A stretch of 64,000 bases of DNA. It comes from Bacteroidales bacterium (GTDB lineage Bacteria; Bacteroidota; Bacteroidia; Bacteroidales; UBA4417). A program made the translations under genes and the position numbers. This document shows positions 27,803-38,300 of the stretch, piece after piece. The stretch spans positions 1 through 64,000 of the forward strand of contig JADJGZ010000012.1 in assembly GCA_016707785.1 (NCBI GenBank), read 5' to 3'. The first letter of the stretch is position 1. The number at the start of each line of letters is the position of its first letter. The notes under the pieces were generated by a model. That model saw nothing but the letters and a program-made list of their open reading frames with translations. It was not told where the DNA came from and ran no database searches.

Positions 27803-27929
27803 TTTCTCCTCATGTAGCTTTCATTACTACTTGCAGCCGGGGCCAATCTCTCCCCGGTTTTTTTATTTTATATCATCACTAATCCTGACATCTATACTTT
27901 CTCTTATTTGTAAACTGTATTTTTGTCCC

Positions 27930-28970
27930 ATGCAACACTTTACTATTCCGGTTTTTATTCCTGAACTTGCTTGTCCGAACCGTTGTGTATTCTGTAACCA
28001 GCAAAAAATTTCAGGGACTTTATGCATGCCCGGGAATGAGGAGGTGATAGAAATCATTGAAAAGAGACTGGAAACAATACCGGCAGGAAATGCAGTTGAA
28101 ATTGGTTTCTTTGGAGGAAACTTCACAGGGATTGAACCAATTAGTCAAAAGAATTATCTTACAATAGCAAAGGCATACCTGGACGAAGGAAGGATCTGTG
28201 GAATCCGCGTTTCTACCCGGCCCGATTATATTAATAATGATGCTTTATCCCTTCTGAAAGCATACGGGGTTACAACCATTGAACTGGGTGCGCAATCAAT
28301 GGATGATAATGTTTTAATGTATTCTGGACGTGGTCATACAGCCGAAGATGTAAAGAAGGCTTCAGCATTGATACTTGAGAATGGTTTTCAGTTAGGGCTG
28401 CAAATGATGTTGGGTTTACCCGGGGATACTTTGGAGAAAGCCATGAATACTGCACATCAGATTATTGCATGTGGAGCCGGATCTACCCGTATTTATCCTG
28501 CCCTGGTTATTAAGGATACTGAGCTTGAAGCTCATTATCACAAGGGAAACTATCATCCACTCTCAATTGAAGAAGCAATAACCTGGACAAAAGAGATTGT
28601 TAAAATATTTGAGCAATCCAGTGTTAAAGTGCTCCGGATTGGCTTGCATCCATCTGAAGGATTATTATCAGGTAAAAACCTTGTCGCCGGACCCTTTCAT
28701 GTGGCATTTGGAGAAATGGTCTCCAGTGCATTGTGGAAGGATGAATTTGAAAAAGAACTGGAGGTATATCCAATTCTATCCAAAGCGAATTCTTACTTGA
28801 AGGTTGAGGTGCCAATTGGCCAGGTAAATGCAGCAATCGGACATTATGCCTTGAATAAAAAGATGTTATTGCAACACTTCAAAAAAGTGGTTTTCCATGA
28901 AAATGAAGAATTAATAGGCCGGCAATTTCTATTTACAACAGAACCACTCTCAGAAGCAGCTAAGCACTAA
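27930..28970 (+). CDS. Elp3-like radical SAM protein
   Basis: This 346-residue protein is read from the ATG at 27930; an upstream in-frame start would add an unlikely 33-residue leader. The radical SAM Cys cluster CxxxCxxC is in 'ELACPNRCVFCNQQ', and the glycine-rich SAM motif is 'GFFGGNFTGI'. 'STRPDYIN' and 'GVTTIELGAQSMDD' are the next family motifs, as in Elp3-type and related radical SAM proteins (COG1243-like). The acetyltransferase domain of true Elp3 is absent. The substrate is unknown; tRNA modification is a guess. It is followed by a DUF6873-like gene 20 bases downstream, probably co-transcribed. Confidence 0.85.
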   Translation: MQHFTIPVFIPELACPNRCVFCNQQKISGTLCMPGNEEVIEIIEKRLETIPAGNAVEIGFFGGNFTGIEPISQKNYLTIAKAYLDEGRICGIRVSTRPDYINNDALSLLKAYGVTTIELGAQSMDDNVLMYSGRGHTAEDVKKASALILENGFQLGLQMMLGLPGDTLEKAMNTAHQIIACGAGSTRIYPALVIKDTELEAHYHKGNYHPLSIEEAITWTKEIVKIFEQSSVKVLRIGLHPSEGLLSGKNLVAGPFHVAFGEMVSSALWKDEFEKELEVYPILSKANSYLKVEVPIGQVNAAIGHYALNKKMLLQHFKKVVFHENEELIGRQFLFTTEPLSEAAKH

Positions 28971-28990
28971 TAGCTTCTAAAATATTTAAA

Positions 28991-29692
28991 ATGCTGATAA
29001 TTGTTGATCAACGCATTCCGGAAGAAGCAAAAAAAAATCTCTCTTCATTTGGAGAGGTTCTGGAATTCTTTACTAAGGGCATTACTTATGATGCCATCAG
29101 CGGCCATCCGGATGTTTTTTTCTGTCAGACACCTTTGGGACTTATTGCAGCACCTAATACTCCTGAGAAAATTCTTGACAGGTTATCAGAACATGGAGTT
29201 CCTTTTAAATTGGGTAAAAATCCTGTAGGAAATGTTTACCCTGAAACAGCCTGGTATAATGCTGTATTTACTCAAAAACACCTGGTGCATAATCTAACTT
29301 TCACTGATCCATCAGTTACAACTTGCTTAGTTGATGATGTGAGAAGTGAGTATAAAGTAATCAATGTTAATCAAGGGTATACACGTTGCAACCTTTTAGC
29401 AGCAAATGATGAGGCTTTTCTTACTTCAGACAAGGGTATTCAAATAGCCCTTTCAAGTGCAGGATTAAACGTTACTTATATTTCCCCGGTTGATACAGTT
29501 CTTTCCGGGTTTAAACACGGGTTTACAGGAGGTTGTTGTGGTATTTTTGACAATAAACTTTATGTAATTGGCAATCTTAATTTTTGTGGTGACCGCGAAA
29601 TCATGCAGGCCTTTGTTCACGAAAATAACCTGACTTTGGTTGAACTTTATGATGGACCATTATTTGATGGAGGTGGGATTTTTTTCCTTTAG
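28991..29692 (+). CDS. DUF6873-like protein
   Basis: This is a 233-residue soluble protein. Conserved-looking features are 'DVFFCQTPLGLIAAPNTP', 'VGNVYPETAWYNAVF', 'GYTRCNLL', 'DKGIQIAL', 'HGFTGGCCGI', 'GNLNFCGD' and the terminal 'LYDGPLFDGGGIFFL'. The overall pattern resembles the DUF6873 family, with a fold suggested to relate to pentein/amidinotransferase (GME) proteins; several Asp, His and Cys could be catalytic. The reaction is unknown. It lies directly behind the radical SAM gene, and the pairing may be functional. Confidence 0.65.
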   Translation: MLIIVDQRIPEEAKKNLSSFGEVLEFFTKGITYDAISGHPDVFFCQTPLGLIAAPNTPEKILDRLSEHGVPFKLGKNPVGNVYPETAWYNAVFTQKHLVHNLTFTDPSVTTCLVDDVRSEYKVINVNQGYTRCNLLAANDEAFLTSDKGIQIALSSAGLNVTYISPVDTVLSGFKHGFTGGCCGIFDNKLYVIGNLNFCGDREIMQAFVHENNLTLVELYDGPLFDGGGIFFL

Positions 29693-29777
29693 GAATGCCC
29701 GATTAAATTATGAGTGATAAGCTGATCTTCTTTTCTGTCAGGTATAAATAAATTATCCGGGTCATCATTATGGAAGG

Positions 29778-29810
29778 ATTGCATTTTATCCGGACTCCTT
29801 GTTACCTTTG
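29778..29810 (+). promoter_or_regulatory. candidate dnaG promoter
   Basis: ATTG (29778-29781), a 21-base spacer and TACCTTTG (29803-29810) match the Bacteroidota -33/-7 pattern. The -7 box lies just downstream of the first in-frame ATG (29799), so transcripts from here could only use the TTG at 29895. Confidence 0.5.
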
Positions 29811-29894
29811 TACCTTAAGCTCAATTTTGGTAATTGTCTTTTTCCTGGTGGGAATTACAACAGTCATCAGCTTCTTCAAGTAAAATCTCAATCA

Positions 29895-31853
29895 TTGATT
29901 CCACATCCTACCATAGAATCCATTCTAGATGCCTCCAGGATAGAAGAGGTAGTTGGAGATTTTGTATCCCTGAAAAAGAGAGGATCAAACCTGGTTGGAT
30001 TATGTCCATTTCATAATGAAAGGACGCCTTCTTTTCATGTTTCACCTGTCAAAGGTATCTTTAAATGCTTTGGTTGTGGAAAAGCCGGAAATTCGGTGAA
30101 TTTCGTGATGGAGCATGAAAAGTTTACCTATCCGGAAGCCCTGAGATACCTGGCTAAAAAATATCATATTGATATTCAGGAGGAAGAAGAGTCACCTGAA
30201 CAATTGCAGGAAAAAACGGCCAGGGAAGGGCTGTCAGTGTTGTCAGAATTCGCCAGTAAATTCTTTGCGGAACAACTCATACAATCGGATGAAGGGCGCT
30301 CAGTTGGATTGTCCTATTTCCATGAAAGAGGCTTTAGTGATGATACTATACAGAAATTCCAGCTGGGTTATTGCCATGATGAATGGGATCATTTTACCAA
30401 ACATGCGCTAAAACAGGGTTACAGTCTTGATATGCTGGAGAAAACCGGACTTACCATCAATAAAGATGGAAAGCAATATGACCGGTTCCGGGGAAGGGTA
30501 ATGTTCCCGATTCATAGCCAGGCAGGAAGGGTGATAGGTTTTGGTGGAAGAATCATGTCGTCAGATAAGACGAAACCAAAGTATGTCAACTCTCCGGAAA
30601 GTGAGATTTATAATAAAAGTAAAGTCCTTTATGGCATCGCATTTGCCAAAAATGCCATTGCCGCCAATGATATGTGTTTCCTTGTCGAAGGTTATACAGA
30701 TGTTATTTCCCTGCACCAGGCTGGTATACAGAATGTGGTTTCTTCATCCGGAACTTCACTTACAACAGATCAGATCAGGTTAATTAAAAGATATACTCCC
30801 AATATCACTATTCTTTACGATGGCGATCCGGCTGGGATCAAAGCATCCTTCAGGGGTATTGATATGATCCTTGAACAGGGAATGAATGTTAAGGTTGTAC
30901 TCTTTCCTGATGGCGAGGACCCGGATTCCTATGCCAGGACCCGAAGAAGTACTGAGGTAACAGAATTTATCAGCCAGAATTCAAAGGATTTTATCAATTT
31001 TAAGATTGATCTTTTACTCAAAGAGACAGGTTCCGATCCGATTAAACGGGTAACAGTGCTGAAGGATTTCATTGAGAGCATTTCTTTGATTCCCGACAGG
31101 CTTACACGGTTGGCATATGTCAGAGAGAGTGCCCACCAAATGGAAATGGATGAAAGGGCGGTTTTGAGTGAGTTGAATAAACTGCTCAGGAAGAAATTCT
31201 CTCAAAAAACCGGGGCAACAGAGGAAGAAGCTTCCATTCTTGAGCCACCTCCCGATCTTTTTGCCCCTGAACAGGATGAAACTTTTGATAAGCTCAGCAC
31301 CGAATGGCAGGAAAAGGAGATCATCCGGCAGTTATTGCTGTTTGGGGAAGAACCTATCCAGGTTGAATATCCGGATGAGCAATCAGGTAAGCCGGTTAAA
31401 ATGGAGACTAAAGTGGCACGATTCATCATTACAGATATCAGGAATGATGAAATCTCTTTCTCAAATCCACTTTACCAGAAAATATTTGATGCCGGTTCCA
31501 AAACGCTGGATGAGACACAAGACCTCGATTACAGGAAACTTACCAACCATCCTGACAGCGATATTACACAGGCTGTGATTGACCTGATTGCAACAAAATA
31601 TACCTTCAGTCCGAACTGGGAAAGACGAAAGATCCGCCTTGCACTTGAAAATGAGGTGCTCGATCAACATATTCCTCATTGTATCCTTTCTTTCAAAGCG
31701 AAAAGAGTTCGTCAACTGATGAAGGAAATCGAGGATAAAATCAAAGCAGCTGCTACCGTTGAAGAACAACTTGACCTGATGGAGCATTACCGGAATGTTC
31801 AAAAAGTTGCCAATATGATCGATTTTGGGAAACTGGGCAGGACAATTATTTAG
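29895..31853 (+). CDS. dnaG: DNA primase, probable TTG start
   Basis: This enzyme makes RNA primers for DNA replication. The product is 652 residues from TTG at 29895. The resulting N-terminus (MIPHPTIESILDASRIEEVVG, first residue read as Met) aligns with the usual DnaG start. The in-frame ATG at 29799 would add 32 residues that look non-coding and overlaps a promoter box. The CHC2 zinc ribbon uses C37, H40, C58 and C61. TOPRIM motifs are 'FLVEGYTDVISLHQ' and 'ILYDGDPAGIKAS'. The C-terminal helicase-binding domain is helical and ends near 'VANMIDFGKLGR'. A modest terminator follows. Confidence 0.95.
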   Translation: MIPHPTIESILDASRIEEVVGDFVSLKKRGSNLVGLCPFHNERTPSFHVSPVKGIFKCFGCGKAGNSVNFVMEHEKFTYPEALRYLAKKYHIDIQEEEESPEQLQEKTAREGLSVLSEFASKFFAEQLIQSDEGRSVGLSYFHERGFSDDTIQKFQLGYCHDEWDHFTKHALKQGYSLDMLEKTGLTINKDGKQYDRFRGRVMFPIHSQAGRVIGFGGRIMSSDKTKPKYVNSPESEIYNKSKVLYGIAFAKNAIAANDMCFLVEGYTDVISLHQAGIQNVVSSSGTSLTTDQIRLIKRYTPNITILYDGDPAGIKASFRGIDMILEQGMNVKVVLFPDGEDPDSYARTRRSTEVTEFISQNSKDFINFKIDLLLKETGSDPIKRVTVLKDFIESISLIPDRLTRLAYVRESAHQMEMDERAVLSELNKLLRKKFSQKTGATEEEASILEPPPDLFAPEQDETFDKLSTEWQEKEIIRQLLLFGEEPIQVEYPDEQSGKPVKMETKVARFIITDIRNDEISFSNPLYQKIFDAGSKTLDETQDLDYRKLTNHPDSDITQAVIDLIATKYTFSPNWERRKIRLALENEVLDQHIPHCILSFKAKRVRQLMKEIEDKIKAAATVEEQLDLMEHYRNVQKVANMIDFGKLGRTII

Positions 31854-31862
31854 CGAATCAAT

Positions 31863-31895
31863 AAGGAAGATAGTACTTCTTCCTTTACTTATTTA
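31863..31895 (+). terminator. weak terminator after dnaG
   Basis: The stem AAGGAAGA / TCTTCCTT (31863-31870 with 31878-31885) is followed by a T-rich but interrupted stretch. Confidence 0.5.
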
Positions 31896-32340
31896 TCTCA
31901 GAGGGTTCTCCAATTATTCAGAAATTCCATACTACCTGCTTTTCTGCTTTTAAATTCCGAAAAAAGATGTTCGAATTCAGGAAGTCGGACTACTTTTTTG
32001 ATAGCGTATTCATATTATCTGCATATATTTGAAATTGAAAATAATCACTGGAATCTGACCGAAAACCCAATCTTCTGTTCAATCCAAGTTATTATTATCT
32101 AGTATATTACAACAAATAAGGTTCTAAACAGAATCTTTACAGTTGAAATATCCCAATTCAGTAATTGCCTTGTAAGCAATTTGTTAAGTATTTCGTTCTT
32201 TTTGTTATTTCGTTTACTCACTTTACTTGTATCTCGTGTTTGCTTCTTTGATTTTAACCGGCATTTCCATTTAAAATGGAATAGCTGCTGTTGTATCTGT
32301 TAAAACCCAAACCAAATTATATTAACCTTAATTATTTTTT
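31896..32340. other. long AT-rich leader before the 2033-residue adhesin
   Basis: No gene is seen. A TTTG (31997-32000) and a TATATTTG (32024-32031) separated by 23 bases are the only promoter-like pair. If used, the adhesin mRNA would have a 5' leader of about 300 bases. No riboswitch fold was recognised. Confidence 0.4.
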
Positions 32341-35300
32341 ATGAAAAAATTACTACTCTTATCTGCAGCAATTTTGATGATTTGCAGATTTAGTTTTGGA
32401 CAAACCTATTTTAGTGAGTCATTTGAAGGAACCTGGAGTGGGACCCTTCCTGCTCCAAGTGGATGGGTACAAACACATCCAACAGGTTCCGACATTGAGA
32501 CATGGGAAAAATCTGTATGGACTACAGTATGGACTCCAGCTGGAAATGGTACCAGGCCAACAGGAACACCCTACGGTACAGCTGTAGCGCATTTTAATGA
32601 TTATAATTCGAGTACTGGCAATGTTTTTAGGCTTGAAACCGGAGATATAGATTTATCTTCCAGTATTGATCCGCGTATTTCTTTCAATTATTTTTATAGC
32701 TCAGGATCGGCAGTTTTAAGGGTATGGGCATCCAGTAACGGAGGTTCCACCTGGACTAATGTATCCGGATCAATTGCTGCCCCAGGTGCCGCCTGGACAA
32801 AGATGGCTTATAATATGGCAGTATATAATGTCAGCAATGCACGTATTGCACTAGAAGTTACTTCAGCTTACGGTAGTCATGATTTATGGGTGGATAATGT
32901 AATTATCGATGAAACACCTCTTCCACTTTCAGGAATTTATACAATTGACCCTGCAGGATCAGGAAGCACAAATTTTACCACATTTTCGGCTGCGATCAAT
33001 GCATTAAATGAAGGCGGAATTTCTGGAGCAGTAACCTTTAATGTGGCAGCTGGTGCTGTATTCAATGAAAAACCTTCAGCAATCACTGCAACCGGGACAA
33101 GCACAAATACAATCACATTCCAGAAAAATGGAGTTGGTACCAATCCAAAACTTGCTCCAACAGGCTTGCTTTCATCTAGTCCTTATGATTTTGGTTTTTG
33201 TATCTCAGGAGGTGATTATATCACTTTCGATGGGATAGATGTGGATGCATCTGCTGCAACCAGCATAACCAATGCTATTGAGTATGGGTACCTTATTAGG
33301 AATGCATCTGCAACCAATGGTGCGCAGTACAATACTATTAAAAATTGCTCAATCACATTGAACAAGAATTACATTGCTACTACCGGTGGACCAGGCAGTT
33401 GCATACTTTCAACAGTTAATTCTACCGGAGGAGGTGTAGTCCCTACCAATGTTTCCGGTGCAAACAGTTATAATAAGTATTATAACCTTAATCTCCAGAA
33501 TGCACAAAACGGGGTGTACCTAATGGGTAATACTTCCTATCCTGACCTTGCCTGTGAAATTGGGGTTGCCGGAACCGGTTGCCAGGCTTTAAGAAATAAT
33601 ATCACCAATATGGGTGGTATTTATACTTTTAATTCCGCTTATGGGATTTACACCTCAGGTTTATCAGGAGTGAAAATCTTCAACAATGATATTACGAATA
33701 TCCGGAGTAACCAGTCTACTACTGCCGGTATACTTTGCTCTACTTATTTGGGGACAAGCGAGATTTATAATAATAAGGTAAGTGATATCTCGAACAGCGG
33801 CTCGACCACATCCACCTCCAGAGCCGCCGGTATTGAAGTACAAAACAGTTCCGGTACACCCACAATCAGGGTTTATAACAATTTTGTATCGGATATTAAG
33901 TCTCCTTTTACCGGTACTGCCACAGCAAATGTATATGCATATGGAATTTATGCCAATAATACCTCGACAGCCACTGTTGCAGAAATCGACAATAATAGTG
34001 TCCATCTTTTTACTACAGGCACGCCTACATATTCACTTGCCTGTTTTGCAATTTCCAATGCAAGCACAGCAGTACATAAGGTAAGAGGAAATGTTTTCGT
34101 GAATGCTGTCGGAGCTCAGGGCGCTACTGCCCGTCATACCTGCTGGTACTCAACAAGTGCAACTGCTATCGGTGGATCTGGTTCTGTATCCAACTACAAT
34201 GATATGTTTATTAAGAATGATGCCGGCACCTCAGGATTTGTTGGAAGGGGTAATACAACATATTATAATACTGTTGCCAACTGGACTACTGCAACAACCC
34301 AGGATGTCAATACAGTCAGCATCGATCCGGCATACACTGGTAACACCAATCTGCATGCCTCTGCCGCAGGGATAAATGCTGTTGCGGGATTTACTCCCCA
34401 GGCATGGGTTACTACAGATATTGATTGCCAGGACCGCAGTACAATGTCTCCCGCTGATATGGGTGCAGATGCTTTCAACCTCAATACTCTTGACATGAGT
34501 GCCTTTGCTTTGGCGTCTCCACTGTCAACAGGATGTTATACCTCAAGTGAATCTGTAAGCATTACCATTAAAAATAATGGAACTGAAACAGTCGATTTTA
34601 CTGTAAACCCAGTTACTGTTACTACTAACGTAACCGGAGCAGCTACTCAATCACTTTCGGCAGTTGTTAATACCGGTTCACTGGCAGCAGGTTTAACTCA
34701 GGATGTTGTGATGACAACAACGCTCGACATGACAAATGCCGGTACCTATACCTTCAATGCTTACACCACTGTTTCAGGTGATGGGAATACAGGCAATGAT
34801 GCTATGTCACCGGCAACCCGCACTGTTATTGCCCCAGTGGCACTTCCTCACATACAGGATTTCGATGCTAGTACTAACCCTCCCGCTGGATGGAATACAA
34901 CGGGTTGGACCATTGGCACAACACATGCTAACCCAGCCACAGGAAACGGGCTTTATAAAAATCTCTGGAGTAGTGCCCCAAGCGGACAGATTATCCTTCC
35001 AAAACTTGGCCCGGTATCATCCACTGATGTTTTTGCATTCGATTACAGGTTAATTGCATATACCAGTTATCCTGCTACTGCCTTGCCAAATTCACCAGCC
35101 TGGGGGTCTATTGTAGTTGAGATTTCCACCAATTGCGGTGCTTCATATTCCACCCTTGCAACCATTGACGCTACCAATCATGTTTCAACTGTAAATTGGG
35201 CAAATATGTCTTATCCGCTCAGCGCCTATGCCGGACAGAATATCCTGCTTCGCTTCAATGCGGCTTGGCTTGCAGGTGATTACTATCTTGATATTGATAA

Positions 35301-38300
35301 TATCAAGGTATTGACACCTCCTACCATTGATATGGGTGCTACTACTCTATTAAATCCATCCGGCACTGGTTGTTATGGTTCTTCTGAAACTGTATCAGTT
35401 ACAATCAAGAATTATAGCGGTTCACTCATTGATTTCAGTGTGAACCAGGTTGATATTACCTGCAATGTAACAGGTGCAGCTACACAATCTCTTTCAGCAT
35501 CTCTTACAACTGGAACTCTTGCTGCCGGATCAACTATGAATGTAGATATGTCAACTACCCTGAATATGTCTTCAGCTGGAACTTATACATTCAATGCAAG
35601 CACAACTGTAGTTGGCGACGGTACACCAGGGAACAATGCTATGGCACCGGCAACAAGGACTGTAACTGCTGCTTTAGTGGCTCCTTATATTCAGGTTTTT
35701 GATGGAAGCACTTCTGCTCCTGCCGGTTGGACAACAACTGGTTGGTCTATTGGAGCAACGCACGCCAATCCTTCATCCGGATATGGACTTTATAAAAATT
35801 TATATAGTACCTATCCTACGGGTCAATTTAGTATGCCTAAAATTGAGGGTCTATCATCCAATTCTGCCCTGATTTTTGATTACCGAATCATCGATTATAC
35901 CTCATATCCAACTACTGCAACAGCCAATTCACCAAGTTGGGGCTCGATAAATATTGAAGTATCCACTGATTGCGGGACTACTTTTGCAACATTTGCAACT
36001 ATCGATCCAACGAATCATATTTCAACTATTTCCTGGGCTACCACGCTTTATCCGTTATCTGCCTATGCAGGACAAAGCATTATTATACGGTTCAACGCAA
36101 CATGGGCAAGTGGCGACTATTATGTTGACTTTGATAATTTCAAAATTGATGAACTTCCATCATGTATCGCCCCAAACAGCCTGACGGTTTCAAATATAAC
36201 TTCTGTTGGTGCTGATCTTGGATGGTCTAGCCCTGATTCATTCTTTGATATTTTTATTGAAGCGTCAGGGGCTCCTGCTCCAGGAGCAGAAACAACTCCA
36301 ACCATTGATAATATTGAAGGAACTAGTTATACATGGTCTGACGGAGTTCCGTCAACCACTTATCAGTTCTATGTTCGTACCGACTGTGGTAAAGATAACA
36401 CGGATGTGAGTACCTGGGCTGGTCCGTATACTTTTGCAACATTATGTGAGGTTTTTGAAGTTCCTTTTACGCAAAATTTTGACGGTGTTACTATTCCTGC
36501 AATTCCCACATGTTGGACAGTTCAGACGGGTACAGTAGCATGGAGAACAACTGATGAAAGAGGAACTAGTCAGCCGGCTGCGCATTCACCCTATAATTGC
36601 ATGTCGACTTTTTATAACGGTACATACGCTAAGAATGACTGGTTCTTTACTCCAGGCATTATTATGACGGCCGGGGAAACTTATAAACTGTCTTTCTGGT
36701 ATTTGACTGATGGAGGAACCTATGGTCCGGAAAAGATGGAGGTGAAATATGGCAATGTCCCTAATGCTGCAGGAATGACAGCCGGAGTTATCTGGAATAA
36801 CACAAATATGATAAATGCTACCTACCAGCAAGCTGTTGCTTATTTTACACCTTCCACAACAGATGTATATTATCTTGGATGGCATGCATATTCGGCTGCG
36901 GACATTGATTTTATTGCTGTAGATGATATTGCAATAACTATGACACCATCCAGTACAACCTGGACCGGAACTCTTAGTTCAAATTGGGATGTTGACAACA
37001 ACTGGAATAATGGAATACCTGGACCTAATACAGATGTGATTATTCCAGGTGGTTTAACCAACTATCCAACATTAACAGCAGCCGGATGGTGCCGAAATTT
37101 CACTATTCAGTCAAATGCATCCGGAACCGGTAGTATTCTTGGAAACAATTTCCTTACTATTTCAGGAACGACAACAATTGAAAGGTATCTGACCAAGTAT
37201 GAAGCAGTGCCTGATTTCATGTTCCATTTCCTGTCTTCACCAGTATCTGGTCAGGCTATTGTACCTGAATTCAAAACTTTGAGCAGTACTAATACCGATT
37301 TCTATAAATGGGGCGAAAGTTCCAACTTATGGATCAATACTTTATCTGCACCTGGTACATGGAACACCTCTTTTGAAAACAATTTTGTTGTTGGAAACGG
37401 ATATATGGTGGCTTACCCTGTTGATCTTACAAAACATTTCACAGGTGTTATGAACAACGGAGATGTTAGTCCTGCTTTATCACATACTCCTGCAGCAAGC
37501 GCAGGCTGGAATCTTATCGGAAATCCATATCCTTCTGCTATTGATTGGGATTTTGTAAGTGCAAGCCAGTATACTAGCCTTGACAATGCAGTTTATGTTT
37601 GGGACAACGCAAACCAAAACTACCTTACATGGGTTGGAAATGCCGGAAGCCTCGTGGAAGGTATCATTCCTTCGATGCAAGGTTTCTTTGTAAAAGCTAA
37701 TGCAGCCAGTCCTGCCCTTACCCTTCAGAATGCAGATAGGGTGCATGGTGGTTCAGCTTTCTACAAGAATTCTGGTATTGTTGAGAACCTTCTCCATCTT
37801 AGAATCGATGGGAATGCACATCATGATGACGCTTTCATCAGGTTCAATGATGCTGCTACCGTTGGATTTGACAGTGAATGGGATGCTTATAAACTATCAT
37901 CAGGAGTTTCAGTTCCCAAATTCTACTCTAATTCAAATGATACCAAATATTCAGTAAACACTATGCCAAATAGTAACCTGAATTCCCCGGTATCACTTAA
38001 CCTTGAAGTAGGAGCTGATGCAGAATACACTGTTAGAATGATTGAGAACACCCTGTCTGCTGATATTTATGTCACACTCGAAGACATAAAAACCGGCACG
38101 ATGCAAAGGTTAAATAACAATCCTTCTTATACATTCACTGCTGGAACAAATGACGATGCCGGACGATTCCGTTTGCATTTTAAAGATGCTACTTCCGTTG
38201 AAGAACCCGGAGTTTTAAATGGTGTTACAGTTTATGCATCCGATGGTATCATCAATGTATTAAATGAAAACCCACTTAGTGGCAAAGTTTTGGTTACTGA

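Noticed and set aside
29799..29894. N-terminal extension of DnaG from ATG 29799
   Set aside because: It has no family counterpart and overlaps a -7 promoter element.
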